Positions 35,254 through 43,088 of a stretch of 64,000 nucleotides of DNA are shown here, piece by piece. The stretch covers positions 33,501 through 97,500 of the forward strand of contig JBAMJV010010074.1 in NCBI GenBank assembly GCA_037951105.1, read 5' to 3'. The notes below the pieces were generated by a model that was not told where the DNA came from, made no database searches, and saw nothing but the letters and a program-made list of their open reading frames with translations. Numbering within the stretch: position 1 is the stretch's first letter; every line of letters starts with the position of its first letter. Position numbers and translations under genes: made by a program. This DNA is from Echinarachnius parma. Its lineage: Eukaryota; Echinodermata; Echinoidea; Clypeasteroida; Echinarachniidae.

Positions 35254-37637
35254 GTTATGATAATTATGGTGATGATGTTGAAGTCATGATAATGATGATG
35301 ATGATGATGATGATGGTTATGATAATTATGGTGATGATGTTGAAGTCATGATAATGATGATGATGATGATGAAGATGAAGATGAAGATGGTGGTAAAGAT
35401 GAGGATGTTAATCATGATTCCAATGCTTGTTGCTGCTAATGACGATGGTGACACTTATGATGATGATGATGACGATTTAAAAATTTTCTTTCCAAACCTG
35501 TTTGAAGGTGAGCTTGCCTGGGTTCTATGACCCCTGCGTAGGCGAGGAGAGGCAGCTAAAAGTACGCTATGAATTCCGTGGAACTCTACACGAGGTTACT
35601 GTGGGCGACAGTGAACAGCTGAGGATACCTAGGCAATGTGAGTACTGAGCAACGTTTGGATAAGTTAGTTAAAGTTAAAGTCCTTTCCATGCCAAATTGT
35701 CACATAAGGCGGTGCATATCTCTGCATATTGATTAAACCTAGGCCACACCTCTACTATAGGTAGTGAAAGCTACAGAAGGGGGCTAGTCCTCTTGTAACT
35801 CTGTGTGTTGAACTTTCCCTTATCCATTCTATAAATGCTGAGCGTCTGCCTAGAAGGCAGAATGTACCATTTAAAAATTCTTTGGTATGACCTGGGTTTG
35901 AACCCGGGGCCTCCTGTGCATGAGGCGGTCACTGAAACCGCTAAGCCGCCATTCATCAATGCCCGGATTCTCAGCAGGCACAAATTTAATCTTGGGTTTA
36001 AATCACGCTATTTTGACGTCATTGTAGCAGTCCAGGGGCCGAATTAAAAACTGTGGGTTAAATTTAGTATTATCAGCAGGTTGTTGAATGTAACCCATGG
36101 GTTATAAAAAGACGGAAGGTCAAATTTAACCCTCTAATGAGAATTCTGGTCTAGGTGTTTCGAGAGAAACACATATTTCTCTATTGCCCTATATTTACTG
36201 TGTTTATGTGGTAATGATTCTCATATTCTAGAAATTTGCAAACTTTCTGACAATTTAAAATCCTTGTGTCCCTCTATGTTCTCCAGGCTTTTTAAATTTA
36301 ATTTAATTTTTGTTTACTTTATCTGGCTCTTTCTTAAACATGATTCTTTTGCCTCTTACAACTTTGTTATAGAAATGTATCAAACCATATAATGCTATTT
36401 TCATAAATGTAAGCACTTCCGAATGTAAAAGTGTATGATACAAATTTTGTGTATCTTTCCTGCCTTCTAAATCTTCCACAGCACATAAACTTGACCCAAT
36501 GAGATGGACCAAACTGGGCCCCAAATAATTATTAGGTCAGATATATTTATTGATATTTCAGCCGTTTTTGGGCCGATTTTTACCAAATAAAGTTTATTCT
36601 GCCATTAAAATTGCATGTTCTCGCAAATTCGACACTCAGTTTTTCATTACCTCACAAAAAAATTGTGATGTGCAGCGCCCTCTCTACCAAAACTAAACTA
36701 CCCCTTTAATCTCCCACAGCATATAATCAGGGGGTGTATTCTGAAAATCGTCTTTTCCCTAATATCATATTATCTTAGGCTTATGACAAAACCGGTATTC
36801 TGAAAACTCTCATATCTTTTGTATTATCTCTGAAGGTTTGTTAACCTCTATTAGCTGGCACGCCTTGCCACGCATTATTGATAAGCGCGTTCGCGCAAGC
36901 AGAGGTGGAAAATGTGTATTCTGAAAACTCTCTTATCTTTTATCTCATCATGAAATTATCATAAATTCTACCCATATGCCGAGACAGCTATGGGGCAGTA
37001 TTTTCCTTTTGTTATATCTTGTTTAAACATATTTAAAGACAATTATTTGAGATTTTAAAGAGCTCCCTATGTTTGTTGTGTGTATAGGTGTGTGTACGTG
37101 CGAAAAAGTTAGAAAATAAGAGTGAGGGGGAGAAAATTCCATTGAAAATCTAACCATGTGAAAATCCCATTCTTACAAAAATACTCTTTGACCAAAATAT
37201 ATAAATTTCTTGAACTTTGATTGAAAATTCTATGTGTGCGCAAAGCTAGTTAGATGCGCGCATTTAAAGAAAATGCGACGCATACGCAATTTAACCCACT
37301 TTGATTGGCTGAGGGGGCATATAAACATTTTGTAACAACAATTTTTATTGGTTAACTCAGCACTAATGGGCGTGGTCAAGGAAAGATATGATGCCCTTAA
37401 GACAATTTTCAGAATACCGATTTATGACAATTTTAGTGGTGTATTATCTTATGGACTTATGACAAAAGATAATACAAAAGATAAGACGATTTTCAGAATA
37501 CATCCCCTGGATCCCAGTTGAGATTAGTTGGACGAAACTTGACTTATTACAAAATATTTTGATATTCATATTTATCTTTTTGTCTTCCTTTCCATCACTT
37601 TAAATCTCCTACAGCACATAAACTGGACCCCAGTTGA
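21979..37637 (+). CDS. DNAJC11: DnaJ homolog subfamily C member 11, complete gene
   Basis: Mitochondrial J-protein; the family associates with the MICOS and SAM complexes that link cristae to the outer membrane. Coding exons 21979-22053, 23295-23424, 23988-24160, 25562-25632, (25883-25924 optional), 26124-26298, 28336-28403, 29286-29353, 30631-30838, 31265-31381, 31863-32018, 33064-33133, 34314-34553, 35508-35637 and 37615-37637 join in phase with GT/AG ends. The result is 567 residues (581 with the optional exon), against 559 in human. The J domain is at about residues 15-82 with HPD at 43-45. A beta-rich middle region spans about 127-400 and contains the SQSL/TQNGNG/LRRVTS signature. A charged, coiled-coil-like segment lies at about 410-455. 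The C-terminal DUF3395-type domain includes [17 protein letters not shown] and [12 protein letters not shown]. The ATG at 21979 gives the expected short lead before the J domain. Four exons have decayed local copies. Confidence 0.95.
22824..22914 (+). pseudogene. Decayed upstream copy of DNAJC11 exon 2
   Basis: Follows a good acceptor (TTCCTTACCAG) and reads [21 protein letters not shown], against [21 protein letters not shown] in the real exon. The catalytic HPD is HSN. Similarity stops after GATAAGATGAC, with no donor and a stop downstream in frame. Confidence 0.85.
23081..23172. mobile_element. Palindromic 90-bp repeat in DNAJC11 intron 1
   Basis: TTAACCGTTGAGGACTGGTC to CGTCCTCAACGGGTTAA, with TTAA at both ends. 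Confidence 0.75.
23295..23424 (+). CDS. DNAJC11: DNAJC11 exon 2 (J-domain core)
   Basis: Residues 26-68 plus one base; carries the HPD tripeptide that stimulates Hsp70 ATPase. Acceptor TTCTACCAG, donor G|GTATGC. Confidence 0.95.
23988..24160 (+). CDS. DNAJC11: DNAJC11 exon 3
   Basis: Residues 69-126; end of the J domain ([19 protein letters not shown]) and the charged [20 protein letters not shown] segment. Confidence 0.95.
24211..24445. mobile_element. MITE with TGTGACCGGCTATAGCAAAA ends, copy 1
   Basis: Inverted ends TGTGACCGGCTATAGCAAAA / TTTTGCTATAGCCGGTCACA; core AATTGGTCAATAATTGG. Confidence 0.85.
24460..24625 (+). mobile_element. SINE-like element with ATT tail
   Basis: Contains TATGCTCCCCAGGGAGTTGA, CCCAAGGGTAATAATTATGC and TTAAGCGCTATATAAATGTA, then TTATTATTATTATT. 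Lies directly beside the MITE at 24211. Confidence 0.65.
25562..25632 (+). CDS. DNAJC11: DNAJC11 exon 4
   Basis: Residues 127-149 plus two bases, [20 protein letters not shown] onward. Donor AG|GTAAGC. Confidence 0.92.
25883..25924 (+). CDS. DNAJC11: DNAJC11 candidate cassette microexon (42 nt)
   Basis: Bounded by AATTGCAG and GTATGT, phase 2 to phase 2, so inclusion or skipping keeps frame. It would add [13 protein letters not shown] and neighbours. Human DNAJC11 has no equivalent residues at this point, so it is either an optional exon or a chance pair of splice sites. Confidence 0.4.
26124..26298 (+). CDS. DNAJC11: DNAJC11 exon 6
   Basis: Residues 150-208 (skipping the microexon). Contains [13 protein letters not shown] and [19 protein letters not shown], closely matching the vertebrate protein. 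Confidence 0.95.
26788..28210. mobile_element. 1.4-kb TTAA-flanked DNA transposon relic with a THAP-domain exon
   Basis: Ends TTAAAGGGGACGTCCGGACG / CGTCCGGAGGTCTCCTTTAA are inverted, with TTAA at both edges. It sits in DNAJC11 intron 6, is CpG-rich unlike its surroundings, and carries a THAP zinc finger on the minus strand. A relative with part of this sequence lies at 62930-63720. Confidence 0.75.
27747..28025 (-). CDS. THAP zinc-finger domain, probably from a DNA transposon
   Basis: [20 protein letters not shown] starts at 27950, followed by [16 protein letters not shown] and [12 protein letters not shown]. Cys29-x4-Cys34 and Cys85-x2-His88 with a 50-residue gap, the FxxP and the conserved Trp fit the C2CH THAP fold used for DNA binding by P-type transposases and their host derivatives. 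The AVPT tail of the domain is missing: the frame stops after HFEPE, although GA|GTGAGC there would be a good splice donor, so this may be a first exon. Confidence 0.7.
   Translation of the reverse strand: MAYQPHFARATAEAAAIFCFTSLAKMPMCQAFGCSNKPGNGQKRSFFAIPNPANERERCARWLANIGIDTFDVKTYKYCRNRVVCENHFEPE
28336..28403 (+). CDS. DNAJC11: DNAJC11 exon 7
   Basis: Residues 209-230 plus two bases, [20 protein letters not shown]. Acceptor ATTGCAG, donor AG|GTACAG. Confidence 0.9.
28684..28940. mobile_element. MITE with TGTGATCGGCTATAGC ends, copy 2 (reverse)
   Basis: Starts TGTGATCGGCTATAGCAAAA and ends GGTTTTGCTATAGCCGGTCACA-type sequence; core in opposite orientation to copy 1. Confidence 0.85.
29286..29353 (+). 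CDS. DNAJC11: DNAJC11 exon 8
   Basis: Residues 231-253 plus one base, [20 protein letters not shown]. Donor G|GTAAGT. Confidence 0.9.
29742..30135. mobile_element. ACAGTCAAACC-ended MITE interrupted by a second MITE
   Basis: ACAGTCAAACCCGTGTATAG at left and CTAAGGCAGGTTTGACTGT at right enclose 29835-30082, a TGTGACC...TATAGC-type MITE. Confidence 0.75.
29835..30082. mobile_element. MITE of the CTATAGCAAAACC family, copy 3 (nested)
   Basis: CTATAGCAAAACCGGGCACT to GGTTTTGCTATAGCCGGTCA; its left tip is slightly eroded. Confidence 0.75.
30138..30190 (+). pseudogene. Fragmentary upstream copy of DNAJC11 exon 9
   Basis: TTTTCTCTCTCACAG, then a stretch containing AGGCAGCTAGACAG and ATGGGCTACCTGACGTGGAA. 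This matches the real exon (AGGCAGCTGGACCG, then the same 20-mer) with a small internal deletion. It soon hits an in-frame stop and has no donor. Confidence 0.8.
30216..30493. mobile_element. 278-bp MITE with GGGGGTGTTTCACAAAGAT ends
   Basis: Inverted ends GGGGGTGTTTCACAAAGATA / GATCTTTGTGAAACACCCCC, with TTGAACTTAA-rich arms. Same family as 40061-40376. Confidence 0.85.
30631..30838 (+). CDS. DNAJC11: DNAJC11 exon 9
   Basis: Residues 254-322 plus two bases; [36 protein letters not shown] and ASYTHKF match the family. Confidence 0.95.
31265..31381 (+). CDS. DNAJC11: DNAJC11 exon 10
   Basis: Residues 323-361 plus two bases, [20 protein letters not shown] onward. Confidence 0.93.
31425..31515. 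repeat. TCG/TCA trinucleotide repeat
   Basis: CGTCGTTGTCATCG-type units after DNAJC11 exon 10. Confidence 0.8.
31863..32018 (+). CDS. DNAJC11: DNAJC11 exon 11
   Basis: Residues 362-413 plus two bases. [16 protein letters not shown] is followed by a hydrophobic stretch ([20 protein letters not shown]), a likely membrane-contacting segment. The donor AG|GTTCGT is weak. Confidence 0.92.
32082..32375 (+). pseudogene. Two tandem decayed copies of the 3' half of DNAJC11 exon 11 plus intron
   Basis: CCCCACGGCAATATTCTA blocks at 32087 and 32274 repeat the exon segment at 31920. Both run through the GTGCTGGTCGTCAAT region, and the first continues into the GGGCTTGACATTAGCGCTTG intron sequence. The second has TAG in place of the TGG codon. 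A further fragment lies at 32706-32777. Confidence 0.85.
32376..32551. mobile_element. Mariner-like MITE, TA target, CAGGGAAACCCCGTTATAAC ends
   Basis: The 176-bp element with inverted ends CAGGGAAACCCCGTTATAAC / GTTATAACGGGGTTTCCCTG is flanked by TA at 32374-32375 and 32552-32553. It contains repeated TCGTTATAA motifs. It sits between decayed exon 11 copies. Confidence 0.8.
32811..32990. mobile_element. MITE with AGGGGGTGTATTCTGAAAA ends
   Basis: Inverted ends AGGGGGTGTATTCTGAAAAC / CTTTCAGAATACACCCCCT. Same termini as the larger element at 36729-37508. Confidence 0.75.
33064..33133 (+). CDS. DNAJC11: DNAJC11 exon 12
   Basis: Residues 414-437, [20 protein letters not shown]; lysine/glutamate-rich, coiled-coil-like. 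The donor GCT|GTGAGT is the first hexamer of the adjoining repeat. Confidence 0.92.
33134..33757 (+). repeat. Hexanucleotide repeat TATCAG/TATCCG starting at the exon 12 splice donor
   Basis: About 620 bp of TATCAG, TATCCG, TATCGG and AATCGG units begin directly in the donor GTGAGTATCAG. The exon 12 frame stays open through it (alternating S-I and R-I) to a stop at 33758. Confidence 0.95.
34081..34104. repeat. G homopolymer
   Basis: Run of about 18 G followed by CGGGGG, in DNAJC11 intron 12. Confidence 0.9.
34314..34553 (+). CDS. DNAJC11: DNAJC11 exon 13
   Basis: Residues 438-517; [20 protein letters not shown], then AWYGKLVAS, a nine-serine run, and [20 protein letters not shown]. The serine run sits where human has a charged linker. 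The donor AAG|GTTATT is weak and runs into GAT/ATT repeats. Confidence 0.93.
34689..34910. mobile_element. Partial, diverged TTAA-type element in DNAJC11 intron 13
   Basis: Opens TTAAAGGGATCTAGTAACTT like the copies at 8263 and 13872. Similarity fades after the TTTGTATACAG region; no matching right end is seen. Confidence 0.55.
35095..35480 (+). repeat. (GAT)n microsatellite with a duplicated 100-bp unit
   Basis: GATGAT runs, with a TTATGATAATTATGGTGATG segment present twice (near 35254 and 35315). It ends close to the exon 14 acceptor. Confidence 0.85.
35508..35637 (+). CDS. DNAJC11: DNAJC11 exon 14
   Basis: Residues 518-560 plus one base; [40 protein letters not shown], matching the C-terminus of the family. 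Acceptor TTTGAAG. Confidence 0.93.
35780..35952 (-). mobile_element. tRNA-derived SINE, head on the minus strand
   Basis: On the minus strand a tRNA-like head runs from about 35951: box A-like TAGCGGTTTCAG (35932-35943), an arm with GCCTC/GAGGC pairing, and a perfect box B GGTTCAAACC (35895-35904). The body and tail are less certain. Confidence 0.65.
35963..36154. mobile_element. Inverted-repeat element related to 59443-59934
   Basis: Ends GGATTCTCAGCAGGCACAAATTTAA and AATTTAACCCTCTAATGAGAATTCT are diverged versions of the termini at 59443 and 59934. Confidence 0.45.
36482..36528 (+). CDS. DNAJC11 alternative or decayed last exon, copy 1
   Basis: Acceptor TCTTCCACAG, then CACATAAACTTGACCC. 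Spliced from exon 14 it reads [15 protein letters not shown] and stops. The shorter SHKLDPS ending at 37615 is closer to human SHRIDTDG, so this is either an alternative terminal exon or a decayed copy. Confidence 0.45.
36711..37540 (+). pseudogene. DNAJC11 last-exon copy 2, split by a transposable element
   Basis: CCCACAGCATATAATC (36714-36728) and TGGATCCCAGTTGAGATTAG (37507 on) are the two halves of a last-exon copy, separated by the element at 36729-37508. Confidence 0.75.
36729..37508. mobile_element. 780-bp inverted-repeat element, AGGGGGTGTATTCTGAAAA ends
   Basis: Inverted ends AGGGGGTGTATTCTGAAAAT / ATTTTCAGAATACATCCCCT. GTATTCTGAAAACTCTC motifs recur inside. No transposase was recognised. 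Related to 32811-32990. Confidence 0.75.
37615..37637 (+). CDS. DNAJC11: DNAJC11 last exon (23 nt coding)
   Basis: Acceptor AATCTCCTACAG; completes codon S561 and reads HKLDPS then TGA. Matches in position the human SHRID ending. Chosen as canonical over the copy at 36482. Confidence 0.75.
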
Positions 37638-37877
37638 GATCATGTGGACCAAACTTGTTGCTGATAACATTTATTCAGATATCATCATCTTAATAGTGAC
37701 ACATCTGCATCGTCAAATTTGGATATGCACGCTTAGCACTGCTATGGCTTCAGAATGACTGACGTGGAATCATAAATTGTTTGGGGTTCCTTATTTCATG
37801 AATTTTGTGAGTGAATTTCATTCAAGAAAGTTACCAATCAACCCATTGAAAGACATTTTGATTTCAGTATAAGATGT

Positions 37878-38055
37878 ACAGTCAAACCTGTATATAGTGA
37901 CCACCTGCACGAAAGGAGAACAGTGGCCACTGTAGACAGGTGACCTCTATTGACAGGTTCCATCACACAGTTTTTCTCTGCAGGGGATCACTTTTTGGTG
38001 AATACAATAAGCAGGTGGTCTGCTATAGACAGGTGGTCGCTAAGACAGGTTTGAC
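37878..38055. mobile_element. MITE with ACAGTCAAACCTGT ends
   Basis: Begins ACAGTCAAACCTGTATATAG and ends CGCTAAGACAGGTTTGAC, inverted. Related copies at 14313 and 29742. Confidence 0.75.
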
Positions 38056-39222
38056 CTCATTTCTCATAGTTCTCCACCCAAGTATTTTTTTTTTGCAAGG
38101 AAAATATTTGTATGTGTTCTTCCAGCATGTTGAGACTTACTTATTTTTCACTGAAATTGTTCCAATAAGTATTTGCTTTTTGTTATCACAATGTTGTGTC
38201 TTCCATAATTATGCCCAATACCAAACACGTTTTATTTTTTAGACTCGCCGTTTTTATTTTACACTGTGTTGAACTTGGTATGATATTGAATTTCAAGTTA
38301 TATTCCTTGCATGATGAATTTATTTTATGTATTGTTTTATTTATTTGAACATTTTACATTTTATGTTGTGAATACTGAATAATTTCCCAGTATGGATTGG
38401 ACATTTCATTAAAAAATTCAGACCTGCGCATATTACATTTTTAATAATTATAATATTCTTACCATGCATGTGTAAGATTGGTTTTGAATCAGAACTGTTT
38501 TCTAGGTATTTGTTATTTTATTTGATGTAAAATATAAAGAAGAAAATGTGGAATACACCTTTTTTAAAGCAAGAAGACGAAACAAAAAGAAACAAAAACA
38601 AAGAAGCAAACAAAAGAAAACAAAAACTATGGAAATGTCAAGTATTATCATTGAACCCTCTTAGTGCTATTTGGTACTGTAATACAGTTCAGTGTACACA
38701 AAATGTTTACAGAGCTATTTTATCTCCAGCACGTTACAAGAGTTAAATTGAACTTTATATCTACAGAAGAAATAGAATGATAAAGAAGCTTTGATGCATG
38801 CCCTTGTAATATGGTATAGCTAGTAAATGAGTAGGGGAGAGAAAGACGTTTTTTTACCTTTCGTTTCTTAACATTTTTGCTCGACCTGTCTCCCTGTATT
38901 CTATTGTTTTACCCTGATGCAACAAGGTAATTTTTATGGTCCCATGGTCTTCTTACAATAAGGTTACATTGTATTGGCATAGACCTCGGCCGAAGAAGTT
39001 TTGGGACCAACTTAAACATGTGCAGAGTGCAGAATGTCTATGAATTTGACATGAAGTTCACTGGATATTATTGAATACAAATAATATGCCAGTTTGTAAA
39101 AGTGCAAATATTGAAGCATATCTGTCATTATCTGAATAATGTCACGAGTTGTGTGTTTATTAAATTTTATTAACAACATGATTGTATGCCTATTAAAAAA
39201 ATATATGATAAAATGATAATTC

Positions 39223-39228
39223 AATAAA
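39223..39228 (+). promoter_or_regulatory. Candidate polyadenylation signal for DNAJC11
   Basis: AATAAA followed by the GT-rich stretch GTGTGTTCTGTTT, a good downstream element, 1.6 kb after the stop codon. Confidence 0.45.
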
Positions 39229-39266
39229 AGTGTGTTCTGTTTATTTTATTTACAAATGTGACCCTT

Positions 39267-39356
39267 TTAACCCGTTCAGGACGGACTGACTTTGCTATAA
39301 CATGCATTCTCCATAGACTTGCCCGAGTATTTTCGGGACCAGTCCTGAACGGGTTA
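39267..39356. mobile_element. Palindromic repeat TTAACCCGTTCAGGAC, 90 bp
   Basis: Starts TTAACCCGTTCAGGAC and ends GTCCTGAACGGGTTAA with an ATGCATTCTCCATAGAC core. Other copies at 23081-23172, 50939-51032, an interrupted one around 40000-40391, and decayed ones near 9600, 28490 and 49078. Confidence 0.8.
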
Positions 39357-41826
39357 ACAGTGAGAATGATGTTGCAAATAATTACAGTAAAGTGTGTTTC
39401 TGTGTGTAATTTATTAAAGGGGAAGTTTCCCTAAAAATCATTGTGGATTGACTGAATGGGGAACAATTTTAGGAACCCAATAGTGAAAATTTGAACAAAT
39501 TTGGATTTTCCATACAAAAGTTATGATTTTTGGTAAGTTTTGTTTGCCGCCTTCTCTATATGGCAATGTGCCAAAATTTGTGATGCCACAATTGAACAAC
39601 CTTCCACTAACTTTGAAAAATCATAATTCTTGATTTGACTATCCAAATCTGCTCAAACTTGTGATATTATGTGTCTAAAATTGTTTTTCAGTCACCCTAT
39701 CTGCTTAAAAGCTTGTAGAAACGTTTTCTTTTGTCAGATGACAGTTAAAAGGATGTTTAGTAGATGATAATAATCACTTATAATTTTTACATTGTTTTAT
39801 CAAGAGTAATAAAAAGAGTTAACTTGGGTTTCTACATGGCTCCCAGACATTAAACGTAAATTTCTCTGACGTACAAAAAGTGACTTAGTGCCCTCCTCTT
39901 TCTCAACCAATTGTATACCCTCACAAGACACGACACACACATACATGCAAATGCAAACACAGACAAACTTGTTGCCTAACATATCTATAACCCATACAGA
40001 ACTAACCAATGTTGGTATAACATGGATTCTCCATGGACTCCAGCCAAGTATTTACAGGTCCAGGGGGGTGTTTCACAAAGATCCTAAGTTGAACTTATCT
40101 CTAAGTTGGACTTAAAACATCATGGAAAGCCATTTATATCCTTGGAATAAAATATATTAAAAAGAAAATATGCAAGTATTTTAGACTTTTCATAAATTTT
40201 ACATCAAGAACATGAAATCCCCTTGATAATAGAAAATATCAATGATTTGAATCAAAATTTTATGCCTTTTAAAAGAAATTTTACAAAATTGTTTCAAAGA
40301 AACTAATGGCTTTCCATAGTTTCTAAGTCCAACTAGAGTTAAGTTCAACTTAGGATCTTTGTGAAACACCCCCCTGTCCTGAATGGGTTAAAACATGTAT
40401 CAGGCTAGATTGAAAAATCAGTCTTTCTCTTCCATTTGCTGTTTCACTATGGGGGTGGATAGTATGATATTATAATTTTTAAGGGCAACCCGTAACAAAT
40501 TGGATTTTGCTGACTAGTATCAGGCCTAAGTGAGAGAAGAGAAGTTTTACAACTGACACAGATGAAAATTGTAGTAAACGTTTGCAGAAACCAAATCATT
40601 ACGCCAAATATAAACAAATATTTGAATTAGAATAGAAATATGAGAACGCATATTTGATTTGTTCTTTCAATACAAACTTTAATATAATTCAAATTCCAGC
40701 ACATTCAAGCAGGATGGATGGTACATGTATCACATTTCTTTTTCTTACTATGTTCTTACTTGCCCTGGCATGCACATTCCTAAGAAAATATGTTGCTTGC
40801 AAGAATATGTAGGAAATGAGCATTCAATGTGTCAATGTCATGAAGAACATTCAAGACAATTTAGTGATTTACATCAATTTAGTTATAAATAAGATAAGTC
40901 CTGTCAATCATTTTGGGGTAAAATTTAAACATTTTATTCATAATAGTTACGTTCTAATATTTGGATGCAAGTAAAAACAAAAAAACAAACAAACAAAGAA
41001 ATCAATGAACCCTAATGGAAAGATAACACATGACCTTCAGGCTACAATATTTTCTTTGCCCTGTTAGCAAATATAATTTGTTGGTGGACAGTGGTCGGTC
41101 ATAAATTTTGGTGACTGACCAGACTAGCTGGCCAATGATGTTTTCAAGCTTTATCTTCAGACACATTCAGGATAAATTAACATTATTAATCATAATTATA
41201 ATCACTGTCTTCAAAAGGATGTTTATATTTGCATAAAGCTACATGTAGACCCCACAACCCCCCCCCCCCCCCTGAAAAAAACCCAAACAAACAATATACA
41301 AACTTCAGGACAGTGATTTCTCCAATTCATATTCTATTTGGTACAATTAGACGCAGCTCTTCACAATCAAGGCTCATTACCACATGACACCCCACAAAAG
41401 TTCCAGTCTATAGAGGTTTGACTACCATAAACAACCTTCTACACTCTTGTATTAAAAATTGGTGACTCAAATATGACAAAATAATGCATGTTGCATTTAG
41501 CATTCTTTTGTTATAAAATGGTTCTGCACAACTTGTTCTTGAATTTGGGATTTTGATAGTGGGCTGGAGCTGGATGATTGTCCTCTTTAGTTCTTACTCT
41601 TAGCAAAGTCTGTTAAGCCTGTCACAATTTGTGGGCTAAGGCGCTGACATTGTTTAGAACCATTTACCCCTGGCAACAAATTAGAGCTCTGTGACATCAC
41701 ACTTCAGTACTCGGTATATCGAAAATCCCATTGATTTGATATGTGTACAAGCCATCAGATTGACACAGTTCAGACAATGTGTTCGTTATAGTGTACATTA
41801 ATCAATGACAAACGTGCATCAGCAGT
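39357..41826. other. Intergenic region between DNAJC11 and MRPL51
   Basis: Apart from the nested repeats near 40000-40391 and a C-run at 41259-41273, nothing was recognised. The two genes converge here, so it includes the MRPL51 3' UTR on the minus strand; no strong minus-strand AATAAA was found close to the stop. Confidence 0.5.
40061..40376. mobile_element. MITE with CAGGGGGGTGTTTCACAAAG ends, nested in the 90-bp palindrome
   Basis: Perfect inverted ends (CAGGGGGGTGTTTCACAAAG). It separates the left part (TATAACATGGATTCTCCATG...) from the right part (TCCTGAATGGGTTAA) of a TTAACCCGTTCAGG-type repeat. Second copy of the element at 30216-30493. Confidence 0.8.
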
Positions 41827-42182
41827 CTAGTCTCCTCCATAGTACGTTCTTCCTTTATTCCTGTTCAGAAATTTATACAAATATTTGATCCTCTTGCTCA
41901 TGTTGTGTTTCGTCTCTGGCCCCATTTTGTAGCCCACGTTCCTCTGTTTCCGGATCAGCATCTGCAGTTCGTTTCCGCGCCAACCACGCATCCACCACGG
42001 TCCGTGCTTGACGTTCTTGCGGAGGGAGTACGTTCCATCGCCGAGAATATCCCTGTAGTCGTTTTCGCCGAATAGCGCTCGTTTTGCAGACCAGAAATCC
42101 TTCTCTGGCGTTTTAGGTGCTGGCAGCTTCTTCCACTGGATGAGCTCTTCTGTTGATGGTCTTTCTTTTCGAAGTGACGAGG
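41827..42182 (-). CDS. MRPL51: MRPL51 exon 2
   Basis: Acceptor ATGTTTAG (minus strand), then residues 29-146 and TAG. A short purine/T-rich stretch (TTTTTTTTTG on plus) lies just upstream of the acceptor. Confidence 0.94.
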
Positions 42183-42605
42183 CTAAACATTTTTTTTTTG
42201 TGGGGGGAGGCAAACAAAAATAGTATTAAATAAAGCAAAAATATGTACACAAATTGAATGAATAGAGTAATAATTATTAATACCATTTCTCATTACTATC
42301 TATAGGCAATATTTATTAGCGTAGTTATTCTTTCAACGCTATAGTATACTTATGAATCTATCCATAAATTGTTAACCCCAAAGGCATTGCCATTGGCAAT
42401 GCAAATTTGTTTGAATTAGCTCATCAGTCAAAATAAATCCCTACATGAATGAGAACGTCTGGGACTGGGCTTAATACATTTTGAGATAATTACACAATGT
42501 TAAACAGCAGCTCTACTCACCAGCACTGAAGTTTCTTGCGCAATTCCATACGCTGTTGATGGTAAATCTATCCAGAGACATAAATCTGGCAAATAAAGTC
42601 GACAT
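41827..42605 (-). CDS. MRPL51: Mitochondrial large ribosomal subunit protein mL51
   Basis: Two exons (42521-42605 and 41827-42182) join in phase 1 to give 146 residues; human MRPL51 has 128. The N-terminus MSTLFARFMSLDRFTINSVW is rich in R, S and hydrophobic residues with no acidic residue except D12, as in a mitochondrial presequence. The conserved core is the WSAKRALFGENDYRDILGDG block, GPWWMRGWRGNELQMLIRKQ, then MSKRIKYLYKFLNRNKGR, closely matching the family (human GPIWLRGWKGNELQ and NLNKRIRYLYKHFNRHGK). It is a protein of the mitoribosome large subunit, acting in the matrix. It is head to head with MTOR, 266 bp apart. Confidence 0.94.
42521..42605 (-). CDS. MRPL51: MRPL51 exon 1
   Basis: Residues 1-28 plus one base; start ATG in CCAAAATGTCG; donor GCTG|GTGAGT. 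Confidence 0.88.
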
Positions 42606-42871
42606 TTTGGCGACGTTATGCTAGAAATTCTAAATATTTCAACAGATATCGCATTTCACATGTGATGCATCTGTGCAGTTCAAAGGTCAATAAACTCTTC
42701 CTGTTATGAATTTACACCGTGCGTGAGGATGGGCGAATTCTGATACGCTCGAGATTCCCCCGACAAAAGTCCGGTATTTTCTATCTCTAAATGAATCTTA
42801 TCTTAGTGATATCGTGTACTGAATAGCTCTTGATATGTAGAGGATAACAGACAGCCAGAAAGTTCAGCAAA
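42606..42871. promoter_or_regulatory. MRPL51-MTOR bidirectional promoter region
   Basis: 266 bp between two divergent start codons, so both 5' UTRs and core promoters must fit or overlap here. It contains CTTCCTG (an ETS-type core) near 42695, TTCAAAGGTCA, and no obvious TATA box at a sensible distance from either ATG. Confidence 0.65.
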
Positions 42872-43088
42872 ATGTCTACGATGAACACTTTGATCGGAGG
42901 TTTGAAAAGTCGTCACGACGATGTCCGCACAAAAGCAGCGAAGAACCTGCAGCACTATGTCAGCACCGAGCTGCGGGAAGTCTCGGCGGACGAGCGGACC
43001 TCGTTCATGGACGAGCTGAATCACCACATCTTCGAGCTCGTGTCCAGTCAGGATGTGAATGAAAAGAAGGGAGGAATCCTGGCAATTG
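42872..43088 (+). CDS. MTOR: MTOR exon 1
   Basis: Residues 1-72 plus one base; ATG in GCAAAATGTCT; donor ATTG|GTAAGG. Confidence 0.95.

Larger units (their letters stand above)
37638..39250 (+). other. Probable DNAJC11 3' UTR and flank
   Basis: AT-rich, with one MITE at 37878-38055; otherwise no feature seen. The best polyadenylation signal is at 39223. Confidence 0.5.

Noticed and set aside
35895-35951. Functional tRNA gene
   Set aside because: Box A and box B are present but the acceptor stem does not close and the sequence continues as a SINE body.
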